A stretch of 7,103 nt of DNA from an uncultured Cellvibrio sp. (GTDB taxonomy: Bacteria; Pseudomonadota; Gammaproteobacteria; Pseudomonadales; Cellvibrionaceae): the NCBI GenBank assembly GCA_946482385.1, contig CAMLRI010000105.1, positions 1 to 7,103 on the forward strand, written 5' to 3'. The position numbers and the translations under genes are program-made. Position 1 is the stretch's first letter; each line of letters opens with the position of its first letter. The notes under the pieces were generated by a model, which searched no databases, was not told where the DNA came from, and saw only the letters and a program-made list of their open reading frames with translations. Shown one piece after another: positions 1 through 6,268 of the stretch.

Positions 1-1169
1 GGCCGGCGCAATTGCTGTGCGGTAAACACCAGCAGCAGCAAGGTTAGGGGTAAGCACACCAGCCAGAATTGCGCTAAAGGCCACCAGCTAAATTCACTGC
101 CCATCAGCAACTCTTTAATCATCGCCTGCTGCCCCATGACCGGTACCCAATTGAACCAGGGTTCGAAGGCGCTGGGGTTCATCATGGTGTAGAACATGGG
201 CAGCATGGGAATAAATACCAGCAAGCCAATGTAGGTCTGGGCGTCTTTAAACGAGCGGGCAAAAATGGCGATGCTCAACTGCATGGCAATGGCCAATACC
301 GCCAGTGGCAAAAGCGCGGCAAAAATGGCGAGCAAATCCAGCGGGGTAACGTTAACGCGCAAGCCCAATTCGTTAAATGGCACCCAAGCAAAGGCAACCG
401 CCAATAACAATACCTCCAACAGCAATACCGCCAGGGTGATTAATAAACTGGTGAGCCATTTGCCGCCCACAATCGCCAGGGATGTGGCCGGGGTAATCAG
501 CAGGGATTCCAGCGAGCGGCGCTCGCGCTCGCCGGCAGTCATATCGGCGGAAAAACCCACGCTGCCGATAAATGCCAAAAGCACCAAAAACATGGGCAAG
601 CTGAGCATCACAAAGAAACCCATTTTTTCATCGCTGGCGACATTCATTTCGCGCACAGCTACGGGGTTGGCAACCACCGGCGAAATACCCCGCGCCAGCA
701 AGCGCAAGCTGCCCATGCGCGCATTCCAGCTCCACAATTGCTGGCGAACAAAGCCCAGACTGCCCTGGATTTTATTATTGGTGGCATCGTATACCAGCCA
801 CACCAGCGCCGATTCGCCACGGGCAAATTGTTGCTCAGCCTCGGCGGGAATAATCAGGGCATAATCGAGCTGTTTTTGTTCCACCCGGGCATAGGCGTCC
901 TCGCCTACCACCTGGATGCTTACGCCTTTTTCTTCCAGCCAATCCACCAGGCCGGGCAAATGTTCCGCGCCTAATACCGGCAGGTCGATGGGTTCGCCCA
1001 CACTGGCCGTGCCGGTATTTTTCATATGGATAATAAAAAATACGCTGATGACAAACACTGCCGCAAAATACACCGGCGGCAAAAATGCCATGCGCAGGCT
1101 GCGCTTATCGCGCAGGGCATCGCGCCATTCTTTTTTGAACACTACTAAAAAACTTTTAGCCAGTGACAT
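1..1169 (-). CDS. NatB-type ABC-2 transporter permease (3' end beyond left edge)
   Basis: Inner-membrane permease, the likely partner of the ATPase encoded just upstream. My translation from the ATG at 1169 stays open for 389 codons to the left edge, and the stop is not in the window. The order of parts is that of NatB/ABC-2 permeases: a basic amphipathic N-terminus (KKEWRDALRDKRSLR, about residues 12-26), TM1 about 30-49, a large extracytoplasmic domain about 50-182, then five hydrophobic segments (about 183-206, 238-264, 277-303, 312-331, 364-384). A conserved-looking cytoplasmic motif GERERRSLESLLITP lies at 213-227, as in NatB-like proteins. NatB-family proteins are close to 390-400 residues, so probably only a few C-terminal residues are missing. 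The start is supported by GGAGGG at 1178-1183, 8 bases upstream. It overlaps the ATPase gene by 14 bases. The substrate cannot be read from sequence; NatAB of Bacillus exports sodium, but many relatives have other or unknown cargo. Confidence 0.93.
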   Translation of the reverse strand, partial: MSLAKSFLVVFKKEWRDALRDKRSLRMAFLPPVYFAAVFVISVFFIIHMKNTGTASVGEPIDLPVLGAEHLPGLVDWLEEKGVSIQVVGEDAYARVEQKQLDYALIIPAEAEQQFARGESALVWLVYDATNNKIQGSLGFVRQQLWSWNARMGSLRLLARGISPVVANPVAVREMNVASDEKMGFFVMLSLPMFLVLLAFIGSVGFSADMTAGERERRSLESLLITPATSLAIVGGKWLTSLLITLAVLLLEVLLLAVAFAWVPFNELGLRVNVTPLDLLAIFAALLPLAVLAIAMQLSIAIFARSFKDAQTYIGLLVFIPMLPMFYTMMNPSAFEPWFNWVPVMGQQAMIKELLMGSEFSWWPLAQFWLVCLPLTLLLLVFTAQQLRR

Positions 1170-1923
1170 GGGTGTTTCCCTCCACAGCGGCATGCTGCAC
1201 CAAATTAATAAACGCATCTTCCAGGTTATTGGCGCCGCCGGCGGTCAATATATCGGCCACCGAACCATCGGCGCGTATAGCGCCATTGGCAATTACAATA
1301 ATCCTGTCGCACAGGCCGCTGACTTCGTGCATTAAATGGCTGGAAAAAAGCACACTGCGGCCATCGGCTTTTAATTCATGCAACAGGCGGCGCACGGCGC
1401 GGGTGGTAATTACATCCAAACCATTGGTGGGCTCATCGAGCAGCACATGCTTGGGGCTGTGCACCAGCGCCCGCGCCAACGCGGTCTTCATCCGCTCGCC
1501 CAGAGAAAAACCTTCAGCGGGGCGCTCGGCAATGGCCTCCATACCCAACCAGTGGATGAGCTGGTCGATATTGCGCTCCAACACATCTGCCGGCAGGCCT
1601 TGCAGCTCGCCGAAATAGCGGATGTTTTCGCGCGCGGTTAAGCGCTTGTAGAGGCCGGTGTCGTCGGGCAATACCCCCAACTGGCGGCGCGCCGCATCTG
1701 GGTTGCGGCTGACGCTGATGTCGTCGACAAAAATCTCGCCGGCGCTGGGTTGCAGCAAGCCGTAAATCAAACGCATCAAGGTTGATTTGCCGGCGCCATT
1801 CAACCCCAGCAAGCCGGTGATTTCACCGTCGCGCAATTCCAGGGAGACATGGTTTAACGCTTGGATCAGCGGCTGCTTTTTAGCGCCGCCAAAGGTTTTG
1901 GAAACCTGTTCTATACGGATCAT
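1156..1923 (-). CDS. NatA-type ABC transporter ATP-binding protein
   Basis: Cytoplasmic ATPase subunit, 255 residues, energising the permease encoded next. Walker A is GLNGAGKST at 40-48, Walker B VLLDEP at 160-165, followed by the D-loop GLD at 168-170 and the H-loop His196 in SSHL. The signature is SLGER at 140-144 instead of LSGGQ. The usual Q-loop glutamine is replaced in the stretch VLPDDTGLYKRLTARE (84-99). As I recall the family, the GLYxRLTxRE block is typical of NatA-like ATPases, so these are probably subfamily features and not damage. The ATG at 1923 shares ATGA with the stop of the hydrolase gene, and an in-frame TGA at 1936-1938 excludes any longer start. No good Shine-Dalgarno site precedes it, so translation is probably coupled to the hydrolase. 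Closest functional analogy is NatA of NatAB; the cargo is unknown. Confidence 0.95.
   Translation of the reverse strand: MIRIEQVSKTFGGAKKQPLIQALNHVSLELRDGEITGLLGLNGAGKSTLMRLIYGLLQPSAGEIFVDDISVSRNPDAARRQLGVLPDDTGLYKRLTARENIRYFGELQGLPADVLERNIDQLIHWLGMEAIAERPAEGFSLGERMKTALARALVHSPKHVLLDEPTNGLDVITTRAVRRLLHELKADGRSVLFSSHLMHEVSGLCDRIIVIANGAIRADGSVADILTAGGANNLEDAFINLVQHAAVEGNTHVTG
1178..1183 (-). promoter_or_regulatory. Ribosome binding site of the NatB-type permease gene
   Basis: GGAGGG on the minus strand, 8 bases before the ATG at 1169 and inside the ATPase gene. It fixes the permease start and the 14-base gene overlap (1156-1169). Confidence 0.75.
1920..1923 (-). promoter_or_regulatory. ATGA stop/start overlap, hydrolase to NatA-type ATPase
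   Basis: The hydrolase TGA and the NatA-type ATPase ATG share ATGA. Only a weak GAGAG precedes the start, so the ATPase is likely made mainly by ribosomes that have finished the hydrolase tail. Confidence 0.8.
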
Positions 1924-3605
1924 GGTTGCACACTCTCACCGCTGCTTGCGCTGGCATTTTCACTAGGGGTTTCGCTGCCTGGCTCACCAGTGTTTTCGCT
2001 CGCACTGGCACTGGCCGTTAAACCGGAACTGGAACTGGAACTGGAACTGGAATACAGAGTGGAGCCAGAGCTGCTGGCCATTGCACTGCTCGCGGCAAGA
2101 TTGGAACTGGCCGCTTCATCTTCATTGGCGCCCAGGGTTAGCGGCAACGGCTTGATGCGCTGCACGCAATCCAGTTTCATTTCACCAACACCGCCCTGCT
2201 CGATAAATTGCGCAATTACCTGAGGCAAGCAACCCTCTGTGGATACTATGTGATTACCGCCCGGCGCCGCTATTTGGGTTGCCTGGCTTAAACCTTCGGC
2301 CACTTGCTGCGCCCAGCGCTGTGGCGTGACAGGGTCGTGGCCACCGGATAACAACAGCGCCGGCAGCGCGCTTTTTAATGGCACAAAATAATCCACCGGC
2401 ACTTCGGCCTTGGGCCAGAAACTGCACACATCGGCAAAGTCCGCCAGCATATCCAAACCGAGGAAGGGCTTGCGCGTGCGCAGGTCGTGGGCGGTAATAA
2501 AGCGCGCATCTTCATTGCACAACACGCTGTAGCGCATGCCTTCGCTAATTTGGCTAAAACTGCTTTGCTCTGCCGCCAAGGCATGGAGCGCGGCGAGCAA
2601 GCGGTAGTCCTCGTTGGCGGCACGATATAAAGCTTGCGGCAGCAACACCGTCAGGTCGCGGGAATAGAGCGACATAAATACCAGTGAGGAAAAACTTTTT
2701 GGGGTCAGCAACAATTCCTTGGGCTGGCGATGGCGCGGGTGCTCGTAGTGGATGCGCAGCGGCTTGGCTTGGGCTTGCAAACGCTTAATCACCGCCTGGG
2801 CATGGGCCAGTATATCGCCGTAGCGCGCCAGGCATTTGGGCTGTTGCGCGCATTCACGGTTAACCGCATCCAGCGCGGCCTGGGCATCCTCGGCAAAAAA
2901 TTTGGGCAGGGCGATTTGCGCCGGCGCCAAGCCATCCATTACCACCGCGCGCAATTGCTGCGGATAGGCGCGCATATATTCCAGCACCACCCGCGAACCG
3001 TAGGAGCCGCCCCACAAATTAATTTGCTCGTAACCCAAGGCCTGGCGCACCGCCTCCAAATCATTTACGGCATAGGGAGTGGTGTAATAGGGAATTTGCG
3101 CGGCGTATTGCGCCGCGCAGGCGCGCATTAATTCAAGATATTTTTTGTGCTGCTCCGCCTCGGGCAGTTGTTGCTCGGCATCGCTGAGGCTGGCGCAATT
3201 GAGCGGGTTGGATTTACCGGTGCCGCGCTGGTCGACAAACACCAGATCGCGATTTTTGCGCACATCGGCAAACACATGGTGAATTTGTTCCGCCATCAAC
3301 ACCGAAGAGCCGCCGGGGCCGCCCTGAATTAAAAACAGCGGGTCTTGCTTGGGCGCCGGGTTGATCGCAGGCAAACGCAAAATGGCCAGGGTGATTTCGG
3401 CACTCTGGGGATCGGCGGGATTTTCCTTAACCTTAAGTTCGCCGCACTGGGCGCCGTACACCAGCGCCGGTTTGCCGGTTTCGGCAAAGCCGGGGCAAGG
3501 TGCCATCAGCGAATCCTGTGCACTCTCGCCGGCCTTGTCGCCGGCGCCAAAACAGCCGGCCAATGCCAATAGCAATGCTGCCAGCCCAAATCGTTGAAGT
3601 AACAT
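1920..3605 (-). CDS. Lipoprotein alpha/beta hydrolase, TAP-like S33 peptidase, with poly-Ser tail
   Basis: Predicted exported peptidase/hydrolase, 561 residues. The N-terminus is a lipoprotein signal: Arg5, a hydrophobic core and lipobox LAGC with Cys18. Phe19 follows, so there is no Asp inner-membrane retention signal and outer-membrane sorting is expected. The alpha/beta hydrolase core has the S33-type oxyanion motif GGPGGS (95-100), DQRGTGKSNP (125-134), nucleophile elbow GGSYGSR with Ser201, Asp424 in GGHDPVTP and His452 in GGNHIVS, an arrangement known from tripeptidyl-aminopeptidase-like (TAP) enzymes with their C-terminal TAP domain. Ten cysteines follow Cys18 (37, 54, 137, 163, 252, 258, 363, 394, 459, 480), an even number that fits disulfides outside the cytoplasm. 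From about 494 to the end the protein is low-complexity, with roughly 26 of 68 residues Ser including nine in a row. It starts 2 bases after the GntR stop and its TGA overlaps the next ATG. Esterase activity is an alternative to peptidase; the natural substrate is unknown. Confidence 0.93.
   Translation of the reverse strand: MLLQRFGLAALLLALAGCFGAGDKAGESAQDSLMAPCPGFAETGKPALVYGAQCGELKVKENPADPQSAEITLAILRLPAINPAPKQDPLFLIQGGPGGSSVLMAEQIHHVFADVRKNRDLVFVDQRGTGKSNPLNCASLSDAEQQLPEAEQHKKYLELMRACAAQYAAQIPYYTTPYAVNDLEAVRQALGYEQINLWGGSYGSRVVLEYMRAYPQQLRAVVMDGLAPAQIALPKFFAEDAQAALDAVNRECAQQPKCLARYGDILAHAQAVIKRLQAQAKPLRIHYEHPRHRQPKELLLTPKSFSSLVFMSLYSRDLTVLLPQALYRAANEDYRLLAALHALAAEQSSFSQISEGMRYSVLCNEDARFITAHDLRTRKPFLGLDMLADFADVCSFWPKAEVPVDYFVPLKSALPALLLSGGHDPVTPQRWAQQVAEGLSQATQIAAPGGNHIVSTEGCLPQVIAQFIEQGGVGEMKLDCVQRIKPLPLTLGANEDEAASSNLAASSAMASSSGSTLYSSSSSSSSSGLTASASASENTGEPGSETPSENASASSGESVQP
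2025..2052 (-). repeat. Hexanucleotide tandem repeat coding for poly-serine
   Basis: On the plus strand GGAACT is repeated four times in a row (2025-2048) followed by a partial GGAA (2049-2052). Read on the minus strand it is (AGTTCC)n and codes for Ser-Ser pairs, making most of the nine-serine run at residues 519-527 of the hydrolase. The unit is a multiple of three, so gain or loss of units by slippage would keep the frame and change the run by two serines. Confidence 0.95.
3097..3119. repeat. GC-rich inverted repeat inside the hydrolase gene
   Basis: TGCGCGGCG (3097-3105) and its exact reverse complement (3111-3119) flank a 5-base loop. It lies in codons for the AAQ-Y-AAQ stretch (about residues 164-170), with no following T-run. 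It can form a strong hairpin in mRNA but is most simply explained by repeated Ala/Gln codons. Confidence 0.5.
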
Positions 3606-3607
3606 GG

Positions 3608-3988
3608 CTAGTCTTTTTTCTCCTGTAATTTTGCGACGAGGGTGGCCAGCAATTGCTGGTCACTGATCTCCAATTGTTGCGCGGCCAACAACAGTTGCTC
3701 CAGTTGCGGTTGCAATTGCTGCAGGCGCGCCGCCTCACTGTGCAAATCGGCGCGGGCTGGCGCCACCTGCATGGGCTTGCCGCGCTGGCGCAGCAACAAG
3801 CCTTCAGCTTCAAGCAAACTATAGGCTTTGGAAATGGTCATGGGGTTTACCGCCTGCGCCACCGCCAGTTCGCGTACCGAGGGCAATTCATCGCCCGGTT
3901 GCAATTGCCCACCGGCGATCAGGCGGCGCGCCTGTTCGACCAATTGGCGGTAAATGGGAATGCCCGATTGCGGGTTTAAAATAAACAT
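3608..3988 (-). CDS. YtrA-type GntR-family transcriptional regulator
   Basis: DNA-binding repressor-like protein of 126 residues, the usual size of the YtrA subfamily, which lacks the large effector domain of other GntR proteins. The opening IPIYRQLVEQARRLIAGGQL (10-29) followed by PGDELPSVRELA (31-42) is the classic GntR winged-helix start. The recognition helix is around NPMTISKAYSLLEAEG (48-63). The wing at 64-75 (LLLRQRGKPMQV) is less glycine-rich than usual. Residues 82-126 are a Leu/Gln-rich helical tail, probably for dimerisation. GGAG at 3998-4001 lies 9 bases before the ATG. The gene is 2 bases after the permease gene and 2 bases before the hydrolase gene, so it is co-transcribed with the genes it presumably controls. 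YtrA regulators are known to sit in operons with ABC transporters and to act as autorepressors. No operator is visible in the window; it would be upstream of the operon. Confidence 0.95.
   Translation of the reverse strand: MFILNPQSGIPIYRQLVEQARRLIAGGQLQPGDELPSVRELAVAQAVNPMTISKAYSLLEAEGLLLRQRGKPMQVAPARADLHSEAARLQQLQPQLEQLLLAAQQLEISDQQLLATLVAKLQEKKD
3620..3624 (-). promoter_or_regulatory. Distant ribosome binding site of the lipoprotein hydrolase gene
   Basis: AGGAG on the minus strand lies inside the end of the GntR gene, 14 bases before the hydrolase ATG at 3605. That is longer than the usual 5-9. No ATG, GTG or TTG in the same frame lies nearer the site, and the ATG at 3605 opens a good lipoprotein signal, so the start stands. 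Initiation may be weak or depend on ribosomes finishing the GntR gene 2 bases earlier. Confidence 0.6.
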
Positions 3989-3990
3989 GC

Positions 3991-5367
3991 TTATTGGCTC
4001 CGCAGCAGGGATACATTGGCCCAGAAACGCGGCAACAGGCTCGCCAACACCACATTGATTAGCAAGGCAGCAACCACCAGGGGAAACAGGCGCAGGTAAT
4101 TAATATTGTCTTGCACTATAAAAAAACCTTGCACAGCGATGGCGATAACCCAAGCCAGGAACAAGAGGCCCAACAGCCAATCCTGCCAGCGCTTGCTCGC
4201 GCCCGATAAGCGATAAATAAATAGCGATACATAAAATAATTGCGCCGCAATGGCCAGGGCCAATAACAGCACAACCAAGGGTACAGTCCAGGCCCGTGCG
4301 CTACCGGCAAGCATATCCAGCACAACAATAATCAACAGCATCAATACCGCCCAGGGCAATAACTGCCGCCAGTAGCTGCGATGCATATAGCGCAAGAGCG
4401 CGCGCCTATCGCCGGGGAAAAATAACCACAGGCCGGGAAGGCGGCGGCACATGGTAAACGCAAGACCAATACTTACACCCATAATTAACATCAACAACAT
4501 CATCGGCCCCAGGGCCTGCCAAATTTTTAACCAATCGCTCAACCCCATCGCCCAAATACCCAGGCTGGCAAACATCAGCCCTACCCCCAAACCCATAGCC
4601 GCGCGCTGCAGTTCCGCCAGCAGGCCATCGGCCTGGCCGCGCAGCGACGAACCCAACCAGCTGGCGGCGCCGCCCTTGGGCTGCCAATTGAGGCGCTTGA
4701 ACCACTCGGGGCTATCGCTATTGCCGCCATTCCACCAAGCGGATTGGCTTTGCGTCATAAAATTTTTGAGATGGCGCTCGGGCCGCCAACGCATCCACCA
4801 GGCATACACCAGCAGCCAACACAGGATTGAAGCTGCCGCCAACCACAGCGGATTTTGCAGCATTAACCAACCGCCCGCCTGCATATAAAACCAGGTGAAG
4901 GCATAGACAACACCCTGCAAGCCCGGCCAATAGGCACCGCTTACCAGCACCAGCGACAATATGAAAGACACCACGGCAAACACCGCCAAAAAAGCCGCGC
5001 CCGGGGCAAATTGATTTTTCACTAGAATCGCCAGGCCGCTATAAAAAACACTGGTTACTAAGGCAAAGCCCAGCAGCAGGCACCACAGGCGCGGGCGCAA
5101 ATCACCGAGCAGAGCTAACTGTTTGCTGCTGACCAACGCCAACATTTGCCCCGGTAGCAACATGCCGCCCACACCCAGAATTAACAGGCTATACACCAGG
5201 GTAATCAGCAACAGCACCAGGCCCGTGCGCTCGCTCCACCACCAGAGGCCAGCGCCTACTAACCCAATCGCCAGGGCGCCCAGCAGCGACCACCGCAGCC
5301 AGCGCAGCGGCAGCAGCAAGGCGCGAATTAATTGCCAATAAATACCGAGTTCGCGCAGCGGGTTCAT
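3991..5367 (-). CDS. ABC-transporter-associated membrane protein, likely fused double permease (12 TM)
   Basis: Integral membrane protein of 458 residues, presumed transmembrane partner of the ATPase whose gene overlaps it by ATGA. I do not recognise a named family from conserved motifs, so the permease role rests on topology and context. Hydrophobic segments fall in two sets of six: about 26-45, 49-73, 95-115, 122-145, 150-170 and 173-191, then 255-276, 285-306, 335-352, 361-384, 397-416 and 425-445, separated by a hydrophilic stretch 192-252. In both sets a basic loop precedes the third helix (SSKQLALLGDLRPRLW at 80-95; PGDRRALLRYMHRSYW at 318-333), suggesting internal duplication or fusion of two permease halves. 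Trp is very frequent, 31 residues by my count. Start support: GGAG at 5376-5379, 8 bases before the ATG and inside the end of the ATPase gene. The likely complex is this protein plus two copies of the ATPase. Confidence 0.82.
   Translation of the reverse strand: MNPLRELGIYWQLIRALLLPLRWLRWSLLGALAIGLVGAGLWWWSERTGLVLLLITLVYSLLILGVGGMLLPGQMLALVSSKQLALLGDLRPRLWCLLLGFALVTSVFYSGLAILVKNQFAPGAAFLAVFAVVSFILSLVLVSGAYWPGLQGVVYAFTWFYMQAGGWLMLQNPLWLAAASILCWLLVYAWWMRWRPERHLKNFMTQSQSAWWNGGNSDSPEWFKRLNWQPKGGAASWLGSSLRGQADGLLAELQRAAMGLGVGLMFASLGIWAMGLSDWLKIWQALGPMMLLMLIMGVSIGLAFTMCRRLPGLWLFFPGDRRALLRYMHRSYWRQLLPWAVLMLLIIVVLDMLAGSARAWTVPLVVLLLALAIAAQLFYVSLFIYRLSGASKRWQDWLLGLLFLAWVIAIAVQGFFIVQDNINYLRLFPLVVAALLINVVLASLLPRFWANVSLLRSQ
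5364..5367 (-). promoter_or_regulatory. ATGA stop/start overlap, ATPase to membrane protein
   Basis: The TGA of the YtrB-like ATPase gene and the ATG of the membrane protein gene share ATGA. With GGAG at 5376-5379 inside the upstream gene, this is a typical translational-coupling junction that keeps subunits in ratio. Confidence 0.85.
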
Positions 5368-6239
5368 GAGTTTAACTCCAGAAAAATATCTTCCAGGCTC
5401 AACCGCTCCACTTCAACTTGTGCGGCAAAACGCTGCGCCAAATCCTGCGCCCACTCCGGTTGCCACTGGCTAAAGGTGAGCTGGGCGGTGCGCCCCTGGC
5501 GTTTTTGCTGGAGCAGATGGGGATATTCAATATCCTGATCGAATGCCTGCTCGGCGCGCAGGTTCACCCGCGCCATGGATTCCTTTAATTGATCCAGCTC
5601 GCCCTGGTACACCAGCTCACCCTCGCGCAGCATCCACACGCGGTTTGCCACCCGCTCCACATCGCTCACTATATGGGTGGAAAAAATAATGCTGCGCTGT
5701 TCGTCCGCTGCCATATCCACCAGCTGCTGCAAAAATTGGCGGCGCGCAATGGGGTCGAGGCTGGCGACCGGCTCATCCAATACCAGCAATTCCGGTTCAT
5801 GGGCAATGGCCAACAGGATCGACAATTTTTGCCGCTGGCCGATGGACATGCGGCTGAGGGTTTGCTCGGTAGGAATTTGCCATTCAACCACCAAGCGATC
5901 CACCAGTGCCTGGTTCCAGCGCGTGCGAAACGCGGCAAATAAGCGCAGGTGTTCGGCGCCGGTCAAACTGGGCAGCAGCTCATCCTGTTGCGGCACAAAA
6001 CCTATGCGCTGCTTATTGGCGGGCGACACCTGGGTGGCGGGGGCGCCCCATAAATCCACCTGGCCGGCACTGGGCCAACCAAAACCCAACAGGGTTTCCA
6101 ATAAAGTGGTTTTGCCGGCGCCATTTTTGCCCAGCAGGGCAATCACCTGGCCGGGCATTACCTGTGCATCCAAACCTTTGAGAACAATGCTGGCACCAAA
6201 ACGGCGCTGCAATTGTGCGAGGGAAACGACTGTATTCAT
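5364..6239 (-). CDS. YtrB-like ABC transporter ATP-binding protein
   Basis: Cytoplasmic ATPase, 291 residues, close to the length of Bacillus YtrB. Walker A is GKNGAGKTT at 37-45, the Q-loop Gln84/85 in FVPQQDELLP, signature MSIGQRQKLS at 131-140 (LSGGQ variant), Walker B LLVLDEP at 151-157, D-loop SLD at 160-162 and His189 in FSTHI. Residues about 205-291 form the C-terminal extension often seen in ABC-2-type ATPases. All catalytic elements are present, so it should be active. AAGGAG at 6246-6251, 6 bases from the ATG, is the strongest ribosome site in the window. It follows the TraB/GumN-family gene by 29 bases and overlaps the membrane protein gene by 4. Together with the membrane protein and the GntR gene it resembles a ytr-type unit; Bacillus ytr responds to cell-wall antibiotics, but the role here is inferred only by that analogy. 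Confidence 0.95.
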   Translation of the reverse strand: MNTVVSLAQLQRRFGASIVLKGLDAQVMPGQVIALLGKNGAGKTTLLETLLGFGWPSAGQVDLWGAPATQVSPANKQRIGFVPQQDELLPSLTGAEHLRLFAAFRTRWNQALVDRLVVEWQIPTEQTLSRMSIGQRQKLSILLAIAHEPELLVLDEPVASLDPIARRQFLQQLVDMAADEQRSIIFSTHIVSDVERVANRVWMLREGELVYQGELDQLKESMARVNLRAEQAFDQDIEYPHLLQQKRQGRTAQLTFSQWQPEWAQDLAQRFAAQVEVERLSLEDIFLELNS

Positions 6240-6245
6240 GACAGA

Positions 6246-6251
6246 CTCCTT
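6246..6251 (-). promoter_or_regulatory. Strong ribosome binding site of the YtrB-like ATPase gene
   Basis: The minus strand reads AAGGAG, 6 bases before the ATG at 6239. It sits in the 29-base gap (6240-6268) after the TraB/GumN stop codon. That gap is the largest between genes in the window and holds no recognisable promoter or terminator. Confidence 0.85.
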
Positions 6252-6268
6252 GCTGTGGCAATGAGGGA

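Noticed and set aside
265..864. Plus-strand open frame of 199 codons
   Set aside because: It lies antisense to the NatB-type permease, whose translation has coherent membrane segments and motifs; the plus-strand product is low-complexity with no recognisable domain or ribosome site.
1156..1923. NatA-type ATPase as inactive because of the missing Q-loop Gln and LSGGQ
   Set aside because: Walker A, Walker B Glu164, D-loop and His196 are intact and the variant blocks resemble NatA-family sequences, so loss of activity is not supported.
2025..2052. Tandem repeat as a CRISPR or regulatory array
   Set aside because: The unit is six bases without spacers and codes in frame for serine.
3097..3119. 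Hairpin as a rho-independent terminator
   Set aside because: It lies within the hydrolase coding sequence, has no T-run on either side, and is explained by repeated Ala/Gln codons.
5677..6264. Plus-strand open frame of 195 codons
   Set aside because: Antisense to the ATPase with intact Walker, signature and H-loop motifs; the product has the Cys/Arg/Ser-rich look of a shadow frame.
6240..6268. Possible promoter or operator before the YtrB-like ATPase gene
   Set aside because: Only 29 bases, with no -35/-10 pair and no clear inverted repeat there or in the preceding gene end; it holds just the ribosome site.
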